Assembly: GCF_958298935.1 (NCBI RefSeq)
Contig: NC_084930.1
Coordinates: forward strand, 23,410,001 to 23,474,000
Length of the DNA: 64,000 nt
Source: Phragmites australis
Lineage: Eukaryota; Streptophyta; Magnoliopsida; Poales; Poaceae
Direction: 5' to 3'
This document shows positions 11,584 to 23,955 of the stretch, piece by piece; position 1 is the stretch's first letter, and every line of letters starts with the position of its first letter. Under the pieces are notes generated by a model. It worked only from the letters and a program-made list of their open reading frames with translations, was not told the DNA's origin and searched no databases. The translations under genes were made by a program, and so were the position numbers.

Positions 11584-12298
11584 CTGATGAGCTCATGGCT
11601 CCTTCGTATACGATCAATAATGCCAATAATCCTTAAATCATACAAGGTCCAATTACATGAGCACGTGCACGAGAATTAGACCACCAGGTGAACTCGTCCC
11701 TTGCTGTTCATGCTTCCTTGGATGGATTACTACTAAATTCTTATGATTTTTTACTACATAGGAATGTGGGAGAAGCAGCACAACCTTTCCTGGATGTCAC
11801 CCCTCAAAGGTCAAGTCCACTCAGACTCGAACCTGAGCTCTAGTCGTGACCGTAGTCGAAGTCGTGGTCATGGTCGAGTCAAGACAGCACGTTAGTAAAA
11901 CGGGCATAACTTTCTTATACGAAGTCCATTTTAGGCGTTCTAGGACTTATTGGAAAGCTTATGTCGAGCCCTTTCCAATCGATCTATGCTCAACCAAATA
12001 TTCCTTATAGTTTAGTTAGAGTCAAAGGAATAAGGTATTGCGTCACTATTCTGGACCCTGTCAGGTTTTGTAATCGTGTCGAGGTCAGAGTCCAAGTTGT
12101 GCACACCCTTTCCACGGCTGCACAACCCTAGGTTGACCCCCTCATGTCCCCCTATAAATATACAGTAGCCATCATCGTTTAGGCTCGGATTTAGCTTAGA
12201 TTATTCTATTTTAAACAGTTTTGCCGTTTATCGGTTTGTTGAACCCCAAACTCTAGTACTTCATTAGTAATTAGCAATATTCAGATTGCATCTACCTT
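11584..12298 (+). mobile_element. Gypsy pol-end plus LTR fragment replacing the copia protease
   Basis: This stretch aligns with the reverse complement of about 57840-57130: first the pol C-terminus (ITRARAR... in the intact copy, here with a stop), then the start of the gypsy LTR (GGAATGTGGGAGAAG near 11761) through most of it. Homology stops near GATTGCATCTA (12298). No target duplication or terminus marks its borders, and the copia protease expected here is absent. It may be filler DNA captured during a deletion. CCTATAAATATA at about 12151 may be the gypsy TATA box. Confidence 0.7.
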
Positions 12299-12309
12299 TT
12301 CTTGATACT

Positions 12310-13330
12310 TCTCGAGTTCTCAAGAATATGGAAGTGCATTTCAAATGTGATACTTCTCAAGCTCTTGATTCTTCAAGCGCTTCGATTTATTAGATTTCCA
12401 GAGTTAGGAGAGTTTTTGGAGCTGATTTCTCTAAGTTGCTTGGTTCTTCTCGTTGTTTGATTTCTCAACCTTCTTTTGAGATTTGGATGTGGCATAGGAG
12501 GCTAGGGCACATGAGATTTTATTTGCTTACTCGTTTGACTGCCCTAGGCCTGATCCGAAGATTGCCCAAGCTCAATTTTGAGAAGAACTTTATGCTCCTT
12601 GTCGGCATGGAAAGATGGTTGTCACATCACACCCGACATTCAATCTAGTGATGACTGAACGTCCAGGAGAACTTCTCCATATGTACAATTGGTCCTTCCT
12701 GAGTTTGTTCGGTGGGTGGGAAGTGTTATGTACTTATCATTGTTGATGATTTCTCTCACTACTCTTGGGTCTTCTTTCTTGTGCACAAGGATGAAGTGTT
12801 TGCACACTTTTAGAGCTTGACTTTGAGATTGTTCAAGTAACTCCATGGTTCATTGAAAGCAATTCACAGTGATAATGATACCAAGTTCAAGAACTATCTC
12901 TTTTATGCTTTATATTTTGAATATGGCATTGAGCATCAATTTTCTGCCCCACACGTTCCTCAACAGAATGGCGTGATTGAGAGGAAGAAACGTATTTTGG
13001 TGGGGATGGCTAGGACAATGCTTGATGAGCATATGAATCCTAGAAAGTTTTGGACAAAGGCTATTAGCACATATTGTTATATCTCCAATCGGATATTCTT
13101 GCGCTCGATTTTGAATTTGACATCTTATGAGTTGTGCTTTGGAAGAAAGCCGAAGGTTTCACATTTGAGAGTTTTTGGCTATCGATGCTTTATCCTAAAG
13201 CATGGCAATCTTGATAAGTTCAAGTTGCATTATTTCGATGGAATTTTCTTCGGTTATTGTCTTCATGGTCATTGTTATAGAGTCTTTAATATTAACACTA
13301 ACACCATCATGGACCTGTGATGTGACCTTT
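12310..13330 (+). pseudogene. Sirevirus integrase region (broken)
   Basis: The pre-integrase zinc region is at about 12470-12620, with WMWHRRLGHM. The integrase core follows. The second catalytic Asp is kept in HSDND (about 12865) and the Glu in NGVIERKKR (about 12970). At the place of the first Asp (12684-12686), after His-Met, the codon reads Tyr, near a frame shift. A 155-codon frame (12853-13320) continues through HLRVFGYRCFILK to the C-terminal part. Integrase would insert element cDNA into the host genome; this copy lacks a complete catalytic triad. Confidence 0.85.
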
Positions 13331-13679
13331 GATGATTGAACCCCTTGTGTTAGCCCTATTCATGAGTGTGCTGGTTATCGGGAGATGAGTGAAAGCATCT
13401 TTTTAAATGGCGACCTTCAAGCTCTCGGGGATGATGAGGATGATCCACTGCTTTCTTCTACCACACTCAGTTCCTACCTTTTCGACGCCGGCAGAGGGTC
13501 ATGCAGCTTCTACTTCCACTTCAACTACTTTCGAGCCTGCACTCATGGTGGTTGAGGGGGAGGTCATCTCACAGCATGAGGCCCCTCAATAGATTCAGCG
13601 ATGACACCCTCCACAGATGATGATCAGTGACCTAAATGCAAGGGTAACGAGGTCCAAATCTACTCACTATGCTCTTTTC

Positions 13680-14550
13680 ACTGATTTTTGCTTTTTTTTG
13701 CTTCTTTTGAGTCCCATGATGTTGGACACGCTTTTTCTAATTCAAATTGGGTCAATGTCATGCATGAAGAACTAAAGAACTTTGAGAGAAACCAAGTTTG
13801 GGTCCTTGTAGAGCCACCCCCTAACTTTCATACCATAGGCAGGACGGGTCGTTTGTTAGCAACAAAGCTAGACTAGTGGCCCAGGGTTTCACTCAAATAG
13901 AGTGGATAGATTTTGGAGAGACCTTTGCGCCGGTAGCTAGATTAGAAGCCATTACAATTCTCCTTGCATTTGCGGTATCCCAAGGTTTCAAGTTGTACCA
14001 AATAGATATCTAGAGTGCTTTCCTAAATGGTTTCATAGAGAAATAGGTCTATGTTAAGCAACCCCTAGATTTGGAGCACCCTAAATACTCACATAGAGTA
14101 TACAAACTTCAGAAAGCTTTGTATGAGCTTAAGCAGGCGCTTAGGGCTTGGTATGATACGATTTAGTCCTTGTTAGAGCATGGGTATGAGATGGGGTTGG
14201 TAGATAAAACTTTATTCACCTTGAGACATGGCAATAATTTCATACTTAGTCAGATATATGTGGATGATATCATTTTTGGTGGCTCTTCTCATACATTTGT
14301 GGCGAAGTTTTTAGATACTATGAGCAAGGAATTTGAAATGTCGATGGTGCAAGAGTTCAACTTCTTCCTTGGGCTACAAATCAAACAATGCAAGGAAGGT
14401 ACATTCGTCCACCAGATAAAGTATACCAAGTATTTGCTAAAGAAGTTCGATATGAGCGATGCAAAGCCCCTAGCGACACCAATGGCTACCTCGACCATGG
14501 TTGATCCAGATGAAGATGGTGAGGAGGTAGACCAGTGAGAGTATAGGAGT
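13680..14550 (+). pseudogene. Sirevirus reverse transcriptase (RVT_2 type, broken)
   Basis: Blocks in order: WVNVMHEELKNFERNQVW (about 13750), a shifted VAQGFTQIEW region (13880), FAPVARLEA, KLYQIDI, and a 122-codon frame (14170-14538) with the intact active-site box YVDDIIFGGS at 14257-14280 and FFLGLQIKQ after it. Stops (for example near 14010, 14045 and 14165) and a frameshift break it. The Ty1/copia order (RT after integrase) is clear. Confidence 0.9.
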
Positions 14551-14890
14551 ATGATTGACTCCCTCATGTACCTAACGGTGACAAGACTCAACATCCACTT
14601 CACCATCTGCTTATGTGCCCGCTTCCAAGTTTCACCAAGGGCATCTCACTGCCAAGCGGTGAAGCGCATACTCAGGTACCTCAAGCACACCCTTGAGTAT
14701 GGTCTATAGTTTTCTACATCTTCTTCTCTCTCTGTGTGTTTATTTAGATGCCGATTTTACTTGTTGTAGAATTGACAAGAAGAGTACTTCCGGGACTTGT
14801 CAATTCTTGGGTACTTCTCTTATGTGTTGGTCTTCTCGTAAATAGTCTAGTGTTGTGTAGTGAACTACTGAAGTTGAATATGTTGCTGCC
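14551..14890 (+). pseudogene. Sirevirus RNase H, first half
   Basis: After the RT, the tether and RNase H region reads through frames containing YLKHTLEYGL (about 14675) and, near 14860, TEVEYVAA, the end of the conserved T-A-E-A-E-Y motif. The gene is cut here by the 3.0 kb element at 14891 and resumes at 17907. Confidence 0.75.
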
Positions 14891-17800
14891 TGTAACACCC
14901 AGTTTCAAAGAAACAAAACTGGGCACAACACATGTATGCTAGGATCAAGTTTCCATACATGTGCTACATCATCAATGTATCATCATAATGCAAAAATTAC
15001 AACCTTATATAACTTATTACAAAGGGACCCGAGGGTCTAAAAGAAAACACAGCGGAACTAAAAAGAGGTATTCAGCGCCAGCAAGGCCACCATCTTCCAC
15101 AGGCGTCGACTGGGGGCACACCAGCCTAGAACAACAACTCTGGGTCAAAGTCATCCTCGTCGAAGTTTGCAGTATCAAAGACGGCTTCTGAACAGCAGTA
15201 GAATGCAAGAAGAGGGACAACGGGAGTGAGTACAAAATGTACTCCACAAGTGTAGGGGTAAATATGCTATGGGGCTCAAGTCAAGGAAAGGATAGACACA
15301 GGTTTACTGCACTAAGAAACTATGACCTATGATATCAACATCAGGCATCCTATTTACTAGGTGAAGACTCAACTATAACAAAAAGGAATGACTCATCGGA
15401 TTCCATCCGACTACCAAGACTCACCAGGTAATTCCATCACCCAGCTACCCGACCAACCATACCAACCCTGATCCCAACTAATCTTGAAGAAGTCCAAGTT
15501 TTCTCTTGACCGTGAGCATGGCTGATCGACCAATTTAATACTATGTAGAGTTTGCACAACTTTCCCCACAAGTCGTGATTCCCGTGTTGCTCCACACGTC
15601 TGGGGTGTGGAGTCGGGGTCTCACTACAAGGCCTTTATGAAGCTCCCACTAACCTACCGGCAACCACTGAGGTTTGACCATTAACAGATGATTACATCGC
15701 TGCAGAAGCCCCCTCTTGTGCCACTTAACCGTCCAACGGTGCTCACAGAACCAGAGGGGTGGCTAATTAGTTGGCCAGGCCGTACCCATAAAGGCCTCAT
15801 GGTTGTATTGAAAGAACTTGGTTACATGTTCAAGAACCGGTCCTTAGGACCCCACACAGGAACAACCACAACCAATTATGCACTACTGGCACACGTGCAT
15901 TCCCGTACCATCATTAAACAACCATTCTATTGGGATCCCTATACCATGTTGCTACAAAATTACCCTTCCCGATTCTTGTTGCATAATCATTAGTCAATTA
16001 ACATTTTTTTTCCAACTATGACTGCACTAGCATATTCTACCCATTTTATATCATGACTTAACAACGGTGAAAAGGAATAGTCATTCAAAAACTAGTAAAC
16101 CCTAACATAGGATTTCAATTTAGACAAGCATGCATTTGAAGAATAAACATCTACGCATGAATCCTAAAATAGGGGTGAAATGCTCAAGGACACTTGCCTT
16201 CGATGTAGGGTTGCTCAAAATCATCAAAAGTTTGGTCTTGGAGATTACCGGACTGCTCAGCTCCTAAACAATATACCGGGAAAGCACACAAAAGCAAACT
16301 CCAAGAACAACACCAAATAGTACTAAAACTAGGTAAAATGCCTATAAAAATATTCTACACATTGCTACAAATATTTTGGCGTGAAAATCGCCCAAATCGG
16401 AGCTACGAGCAAAAAGAATTGAGCTTTTGAAGTTCTAGGGGCTTATCTGCAAATTTTAGTTGATTTCTAAGAATAAAACGAATTGTTTTTATACTGGAAA
16501 AGTTATTTATGATGTCATAAATCAAAGAGGATTATTTTTCTATTGAAAAACTGGTGGAAATGGTTTCTAGGCCCATGGACCACGGCCCGGAGGCCGGTCC
16601 ATGGGTCCAAAGTTGACCGGTTATGCAAGATGAAGGGGTGTGTGATCTTGGCCATAGGATCGGGATCGGACGGCCGGGCTTCATGCTGCTTGGCCAGGAG
16701 GTGCCGAACGGGAGGGGTGGCCGGTCGGTGGCGCTGGACGGCCGGACTTTCGTCGGAATGGCGCAAGCGGGCTCGGATCGCGATAGGGAATGGCGCAAAA
16801 GAGAGAGGGGAACACGAGGGTTCTCACAGTGGGCTTCACGCCAGCGGAGGAGGTCAGAGGGTGGCTCGTGATGGACAATGGCAGGCGGCAATGCTCGGTC
16901 ACGGTGGGGACGGTGTTCCAGCGGCTCAACGACGACGACAAGCTCTGGGATCGACTCGTGAATGACCTACTGAGCTGGAGAGACGATTAGCTGGCCGGAG
17001 ATGGTGCGGAGGCGCGGAAACGAAGACGATGACGGCACTCACCGGAGATGAAGGAGCAGATGGCGACGGTGCTACAGGCGAAGAGAGGTGGCAAATGAGG
17101 GTGGGAAACGTGCAAACAATGCCGTGAAGGTGTGCAGCAGCTTAAATAGATGGAAAGCGGAACAGCCGGGGCGCGCACGAGGGAGGAACAGCCGGCGGCG
17201 GTCATAATGGCTGGTGATTTTTCTCATTGATTCGGGCAATGAAACGAGGAATTGATGAGGGTTTAGCGGGGAGTGTTAAGAGGTGAATAATGCCTTGAAT
17301 CCGGCCATTTCCAAGAGGAGAAAATGCGTGGGGTGGCGCTGGATTGGTGGCGGACGACGGAGGGGAACGGGCGGCTGGAGGTAGGAGAAGGTGAGTCGAT
17401 GGCTCGGCTTCGGCAACGGCTCGGCTTGAGCTGGGCCCGCATGTCAGAGAGAGGCGACAGCTCGCACGCGGAAGAGACCGGCTCGGACGATCAGCTTGGG
17501 CCGACAGAGTGAGGAGGGGGAGGGAAAACGAGCCGTGGCTCAGGCGGGAAGGAGGGGAGGGAAACCGGCCCAAGAGAGAAAAGAAGGGAAGGGGAGAGGG
17601 GGTTTGGGCCAGGTTTGAAAGAGGTTTCAGCCCTGGAGGTTCTACAAATTTTGAAATCCCTTTTGTTTTAGATTCTGAACTATTTTCAAAAAAAGATTTA
17701 AACAAGCTCCTTCTAGCGAATTTTTGCAAAGTTTTTCCACGCATAATAACCTATTGCAACTAAGATGGCATGAATGCAACAATCTTATTTAACCTATGTT

Positions 17801-17906
17801 AATTTTAATTTAGAAATTAATTTCTTCTAAAGAATAAAATTGCAACACCTATGAAATTTCTAAAAAAAATTTAAATTATTACAAAAATTGAATTTAGGCT
17901 GTTACA
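14891..17906 (-). mobile_element. Coding-less 3.0 kb LTR-like element 1, inserted in RNase H
   Basis: Starts TGTAACACCC and ends GGCTGTTACA; the flanking five bases are CTGCC and CTGCT, a duplication with one change. It splits the RNase H between VAA and SYCSQI. No retroelement domain is visible. It shares blocks with the elements at 40180-44215 and 47183-52253: near 15500 CTTGACCGTGAGCA, near 15840 GGTCCTTAGGACCCCACACA. A TATA-like TATTTAAG on the minus strand near 17145 lies where the other two have TATATATA and TATAAATA, suggesting minus orientation. Best read as a solo LTR of a long-LTR family (gypsy-like); a LARD-type derivative is the alternative. GC-rich open frames at 16515-17744 (up to 180 codons) have no recognisable product. 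Confidence 0.75.
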
Positions 17907-18222
17907 CTGCTGCTAGCTATTGTTCTCAGATTTTATGGATGGTTGCTACCTTGAAGGATTTTTTAATAGTGTACCATTTTTGTGTGACAACACCAATGCC
18001 ATCAGCTTAGCCAATAACCCAGTACAACACTCCAGAACCAAACATGTAGATGTGAAATTCCATTTCTTATGAGACCACAATGAGAAGGGAGATATTGACT
18101 TGAAATACATAGATACTGAACACCAGCTTGCCGACATCTTTACCAAGCCTCTAGATGCAACAAGTTTTGCCTATTTAAGGGGAGAGCTTAGAGTATGCCA
18201 TCCCTATGACATTGTGTGAGGG
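17907..18222 (+). pseudogene. Sirevirus RNase H, second half
   Basis: Directly continues 14890: SYCSQILWMV, then in shifted frames CDNTNAI-like and the C-terminal block HQLADIFTKPLD (about 18122). The frame ends near 18220. Joined with the first half it matches a Ty1/copia RNase H in length. Confidence 0.8.
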
Positions 18223-19564
18223 GAGTTGTAGTTGTACATACTCTATCTTACTTTTGTTGCATTTGTATTGCATCTCATCTTGTAAGATAAATCATAGTAG
18301 TTGAACTTTGACTTGTATATCTTTTAGCATTTTCAGTTGGTAGACTTGAATTTAGACTACGTTGAGTAGTTTTGCAGAGCAATCCTTTAAACTTAGGCTT
18401 CTGTTGATGGTTTGATATGAATCATTCCAAGCAAGCTAGCTTTCCTAAAGATGAAACTTGGCAATTTAATGAATCATGTAGAATATGAAATGTTACATTC
18501 TTCATCACCATGTCATAATTATTTTGGTTTTGTCAATGATTGTGTTAAGGCTAGATTGATAGTTATTTTGTTCGAGGCTTCTTGGTTCAAGGTAGTGGAT
18601 TGGGGAACATTACACTATATTTTCTATCTTTGTCAAATGTTTAGCTCATGATAGAACCTTGGGGAACATGTGTTCCTTGTGTCGCAAAGACACTACTTGA
18701 CTTGATCTAAATAAAAACTTGATAACTTATGTAATTTGAATACTTTTGAGGAATCAAATCTCTTGTGCGAAAATATAATGCAACACGGTTGTCTTGATGT
18801 TTCAACTAGTTTGCCAAAGAAGCAAGCCCATGGTTGCTAAAGTCAACTTGAGAATGACATGAATCACAAAGAAAGTAGCTAAATGATCAATTTTGTTTTA
18901 ATCACTTGATATAACTAAATCTTGGTTTCATATGTAAGCGTTTGCAAAGCCTACTCGCATGAATACTTACTTGCCTAGTTTGAGGTTGAAGTTTGCTAGT
19001 TCTTAATACTTGTATTGCCTCGGCAAGAGTGGATGCTTCTGTGGTGGTCACATTTAACATGATTCGGCTATTTGAACTTAAATATGTCAATAATTCTTCA
19101 GAATTAGCTTGTAAAGCTTCATGTTCTTATATCGCTATCTCTTTTTGAGCCTTTATGTGATTGTGAGCTCCACATTTTACTCTCCATAGCCCTTTTATAT
19201 TTCTAGCTTATGCAAATACTTTGTGGTATACTTGTGAAAGCTCATTAGGTTTTCATATTCATGCTCTTCATGGTGTTTTATCCTTAATGTTTGTATTGCC
19301 AAAGGGGGAGAAAATATGTACTGAGCCACATTATTGCATGATGAAAGGAGAAAATATGAAAAATGTGCATTCATCAAGGGGGAGCTTTTGCATATTTGGC
19401 TTGTCTATGCCTCTCTTCGAGCTTTTGTGATCCTTCTTTTGCCAAGTGATATTTCCTGCTCCTTCTTGAGTTTTTGGTCACTTGGATGAGCTTCCCTTGT
19501 TGGATTTCTTCAAACCAAAATCTTTGTGCTTTAAGGGTTGTCAATGCATTCATCAAGGGGAGAT
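18223..19564 (+). other. Sirevirus 3' internal noncoding region with repeated polypurine tracts
   Basis: No env-like frame is recognisable here. Towards the LTR there are several G-rich polypurine runs: AAAGGGGGAGAAAA at about 19300, GAAAGGAGAAAA near 19341, AAGGGGGAG near 19377, and AAGGGGAGA immediately before the LTR at 19565. Multiple polypurine tracts upstream of the 3' LTR are a known Sirevirus trait; the last is the likely plus-strand primer. Confidence 0.7.
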
Positions 19565-20611
19565 TGAGAAACCAAGTTGAAATATGCCTTGATTTTTATG
19601 TGATGAGTGATTGACAAGGTTGTGGATTTAGTTTGATGATTGTTGGATTGCATAAGCATGTATATGTACTGCAATTATGATTATGACTAACCAAAGTTAC
19701 AGAGAAAATGGAGTTAATGTTTTTGTATCTGAGTCCAGGGAAACTGTACACGCTGGATGATCCGGTGGAGGGAGTTTTGTACACGTTAGATGATCCGACA
19801 GCTAGAAAGCCTACACGTTGGAGCATTTCAACTTAGAAGAAAAAGTTGAAGTACACGTCGCATTATCTGGCAATGGGCATTGTGAACGCCGGAGCATTTC
19901 TTGCAGAGAAGATGCAAATCGGCTCTGGTGGACTTGCATGCATCAGATGGTCCGGCGATGGAAGATGTGAATGGCAGAGAATACACCAGATAATTTGTTG
20001 GAGAGAGATTGCAAAATGGCTGTCGGTGGAGATGACCTCACCGGATGGTCCGACGATGTGAAATTGTGTACGCAAGACTATTTCTTGCAGAGAGGATTCC
20101 AGATGGCAAGTTTTGGGAGTTGAACATGCCGGATGGTCTGCGCTCAGGAGGTGTGGACACCAGATCATCAAGCATTCATGATTTTTTTGGGATATGTCTT
20201 AAGCTGAGGATTTCATTTGGGAACTAACTGGAGATGGTTTGGAGATATTTGTTTGCTTGTCTTGTGTTGTGTAGGTGATGAATGCAACTTGGCGGCTAAT
20301 AGCGCGATGAGGGGTGCTTGGTGTCAGACGATAGAGGAGGATGAATAGAGTCAAGAGTGATCCTAATTGTGCACATGGAGGTCAATCAAAGCATGGAAGG
20401 GAAGAAGACAACGACGTGTTGACGAAGTCAAGCGAAGGGGATGCCAGTTCAAGTGACAAGACATCCTCGAACAATAGGGAGCGGGAGAGACGTGCTGGTG
20501 GGCAATATCATAAGATGGAGTACACGTATCGACATTGGGATGCTTGCTTGGTGTCAGATTAAGTGGTAGTGAGTCATGCTTTGAGAAGCATGCAAAGAGG
20601 TTTCATAGTTT
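19565..20611 (+). repeat. 3' LTR of the large Sirevirus, first part
   Basis: Starts TGAGAAACCAAG like the 5' LTR and follows it with the same palindrome array (19750-20150). It is cut at 20611 by the inner Sirevirus; the LTR resumes at 30963 with GGTTTGGTCTCAAAAC, matching 6531 onward of the 5' LTR. Confidence 0.9.
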
Positions 20612-22118
20612 TGAATATACGAGATGTCGCCTAGAGGGGGGTGAATAGGCATTTCCTAAAATTTAAAAACTTCGCAGCAGATTAAAATGTCCGGATACTA
20701 CGGGTCAGTCCGGAGACTCCAGGTTATACAGACCTGGATACTCTGAGTGAACCCAGATACTCCGGCCTGATCAGGAAATAAAAAAACTAAGAACTTTTAA
20801 GCAAACCAAAATTAGTCTATGAGTTACCACAAGTTCTAATAGATGTCTAAAGACCTATTGATCAACAACCTACAACAAAACACTCACAAGCAAGTAGATC
20901 AGGGCAAATCACCCAAAATAAACTAGAACAAGAAAGTATGCACAAACTAAAGGAGACAAGAATTTGTATCCCGAAGTTCGGCTACTCCACAAAGAAGTGT
21001 CTATGTCTCCGTTGAGGAGCTCACAAAGAGCTGGATCTCTTTCAACCCTTTCCTCACCCAAGCGACCACCAAGATCAAGCAAGGGTTGTTTACTGAAATC
21101 GTTGGGATAATACAAACTTCCTGGGGCACTCGACAAGCTTGGTGCTCTTCGGGCTGCGCCTAACCGTCTAGTAGCTCAAGGCTCCAAGAGTAAAGAATGC
21201 GGATCGACGGCTTGGCGATAAACTCAAGTGCTCAAGATTGGATTTAAGCTCACTATCTCTTTAATCTCACTATCTCAACCCTACTCTCCAAATCTTCAAA
21301 GATTTAAGGCTTTAGAGGAGTTAGGAGGGCTACTGAATGGCTATAAATGAGTTTGTCCACAAGTAGCTCAACAGCAAATGAAGGAGGGAGTGAGGGGGGT
21401 ATTTATACCCACCCTCTCAAAACTAGCCGTTACTGTGCTTTTTGAACTGACCCAGAGTATCCAGGTCAACCAGGAGACTCCGGGTTGATACACAATGCAC
21501 AGTCACAAGCCTGTCCGGAACCCAACCCGAAGGGTCCGGATGAACATAGAATCCCGGAGTATCCGGGTCAACCCGGAGACCCGAGTTAAATATTTAGGTG
21601 CAAACCGAGACTCTCTGCCAGAGAGAAGTACAGAGACTCTGGTCACCCGGAATATCCAGGCCAACCCGGAAACTTCGAGTTAAAAACAATATACCTATCC
21701 CGAGAGCTCGGCTCGGAGCTCCACCAGGAGACTCTGAGCTGCTGTCTAGAATCCAAAGTATCCCTAACCCAGAGACTCCGGGTTCAGACAAGATAGAATT
21801 TTCTCGGTGTCCATGGATTATTGTGTCTCTCAATTTTTGGTTTTAAAAGGATATCATGAGCACTGAGACACCAACAAAACTATCAATACGCGTCCCTCTT
21901 GATATAATGACATTCCTAAACTCAAATTCGAAAATAAAGCAAATTAAAACCAATTGAGTAACTACATGACGCTTCTCTCTTCTTTTGAGGGATATCATCA
22001 TCGTTTAACTTCTTCATCAGGACTAAAACCTGTAAATAACCTCAATAAACACGTTAGTCCCTTAATCGTTTATCATCAATTAGCCAAAACCCACATAGGG
22101 GGCCTAGATGCATTTTCA
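20612..22118 (-). repeat. 3' LTR of the inner Sirevirus
   Basis: 1507 bp, TG...CA. It holds many copies of a CCCGGA / TCCGGGT motif family (for example CGGAGTATCCGGGTCAAC near 21557). GGTATAAATACC in the minus sense at about 21399-21410 is the likely TATA box. The other LTR is 181 bp shorter, largely by indels, including loss of some 25 bases before TGCATT. Confidence 0.9.
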
Positions 22119-22133
22119 AGCTCTCCCTTTTTG
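22119..22133 (-). promoter_or_regulatory. Polypurine tract of the inner Sirevirus
   Basis: AGCTCTCCCTTTTTG on the plus strand is a purine run in the element's sense, directly abutting the 3' LTR. Further such runs lie at about 22208 (GAGCTCCCCCT), 22288 and 22595 (CTCTCCCCCTTT), so the tract is repeated, as in other Sireviruses. Confidence 0.75.
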
Positions 22134-22635
22134 GTGATTGATGATAACACGATTAAAGCTTACAAAAGATAATTGAATTAAATTTTTTGAATTCTAAGGT
22201 ATATGTGAGCTCCCCCTAAATGTGTGCATTGATTGAAATTTGAATTTTAGATCAAATGCACATATTTAAAGGAATCTATTTTACAAGAGCTCCCTCTATA
22301 TCTTAGCATTCATGGGATGCAAGAGAGTGAACATGATAAGCATTGATGCATATGATAGGATATATCACAAAAAGAAAGAGAGAAACAAACATTACATCAA
22401 GCATCTCATAGCATCATACTAACACAAATAAAGACTTACAAATATTAAAGCTCAACTACTAGCACACCACCACAATGTCATACAATATTACATAGGTCTT
22501 ACATGTCCAACGGAAACGATAAAGATTTGAATACATAATAAAGAAGACACACTACCCAGAACAGAACAGAACAACAGAACAGATTAGGCATTCTCTCCCC
22601 CTTTGGCATCAAGCACCAAAAAGGGAAGAGAAGCA

Positions 22636-23815
22636 AAGATGAAAAACTACTCGCTGTCTGCCGCAAAGTCCTCATCTTCATCACCATCGCCTCTGTTGCC
22701 ATCATCATCATCATCATCATCATCATCATAAGGAGAGCAAACATCGGCTCCTGTTACGTCCTCCTCAGTCTCCTCATCATCAACTTCTTGGGCATGTGAA
22801 GTCCCAGCAGCAGCTTGAGCATCATCATACCAAGCCTATGGATTGTCAAAGGTCTCGGGCTCGCTAACCTCTTCCTTGGAGGCAAGTGGAGAGCAAGGAG
22901 GCTGAATCCCCAAATAAGTATGAATGGCCTTTTGTCTCTCCTCTATCTTCCCCAACCTCACATTAGTATTGTATTTGTATTCCTTGATCTTTGTGGCATT
23001 ATGAGTGCAAATTCTGAATATAGCCTTGAGAGCCCTTTTGATAAAGGAAGGAGTGTCACGTGAGGAAGATCGACGCTTTAGAGCTGCCCTTTGAGCACTT
23101 GGAGCCTCGGGTGGAGGAGAAGGTGGAGGTCTATAGGATTTTGTGCTTACCAACCTCATTCTATATGGCTCATGCTTCACTTCTTTGAAAAAGTTTTCTT
23201 GGTGACCTTGTCAAGCATGTACATAATGTTTGGCGCATAGGCACAACTTCGGGTAGGAGAGTGTGATGCAGTATGAATCTCCTCCCATATGAAATCCACC
23301 ACACTAAAGGGAACGACTTCATTTGACATCCTAGCTAGGAGGTTTCATGAGATACCTTGTACCGTTGTGGCATCTCCACTCTTTGGAGCCAACATGAGAC
23401 AGAACAAGGAGTTGATATATTTGTAGAAAGGCCTCATTCCCGTAACCGTGCCATAGGTCACCTTTCCATGATCCTCATACATAAATTCCATGTCTTCGGA
23501 GGAGAGTTGGGTCTCATTGTGAATTTTGGTCTTTTGCATATCCCAGACATCAAATCCAAATACATTAGCAAAAGCCTAATATGTACTTTTGTATTGCTCT
23601 CCCTCGATCATCCAGAACATGATTTGATTTTCTTGATGATCATACCAAAGTGTTGCATAGAATTGAGCGATCACCTCCTCGCTCCAATCACATTTTAAAC
23701 ACATGAGGTCTTTGATTCTTTTCTCTTCGCAAGATGCAATAACTTCATTAAAAATTGGATAATTCTTCATTTGCATATAATCCCAATCAATCCATTGCAT
23801 TGGAATTATTGGCTT
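22636..23815 (-). pseudogene. Env-like third ORF of the inner Sirevirus (broken)
   Basis: Located between RNase H and the 3' LTR, where Sireviruses may carry an envelope-like gene of unknown function. Frames, in order: 23800-23576 with WDYMQMKNYPIFNEVI and EEVIAQFYATLW, 23539-23345, and 23180-22836 with a proline-rich stretch and a basic coiled region. After a single stop (YDDAQAAAGTSHAQEV follows it) comes an acidic tail: ten Asp codons in a row (22689-22730) and a final DFAADSE before the stop near 22648. I see no signal peptide or membrane segment, so the env label rests on position only. The same kind of protein is common in grass retrotransposons (known); its role is not established. Confidence 0.6.
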
Positions 23816-23819
23816 CTTC

Positions 23820-23955
23820 TTGGAGTTATCCGGGTTAGCCCAGAGACTTCGGGTTCTATCAACCCGACAGATGTGGCCAGAGAGCTGTAAACCTCCAGAA
23901 TCTGGATATTCCAGGCTAGGTCAGACTATCCGGGTTTTGTAGCTAACAGAATAAA
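23820..23955 (-). promoter_or_regulatory. LTR-type palindrome cluster upstream of the env-like ORF
   Basis: On the plus strand this stretch reads ATCCGGGTTAGCCCAGAGAC, then ATCAACCCGAC, TCTGGATATTCCAG and ACTATCCGGGTT. These are the same motifs that fill this element's LTRs, but here they sit in the interior, just 5' of the env-like frame in the element's sense. It may be a remnant of an internal promoter or a copied LTR piece. Function is inference only. Confidence 0.5.

Noticed and set aside
16515..17763. Several GC-rich open frames up to 180 codons
   Set aside because: They overlap on both strands inside a coding-less LTR-like element, have no recognisable domain, and sit across its promoter region. 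Openness is explained by high GC content.
22499..22744. 81-codon frame with ten Met in a row
   Set aside because: It is the wrong frame of an ATG/GAT triplet repeat; the env-like gene reads the same bases as Asp.
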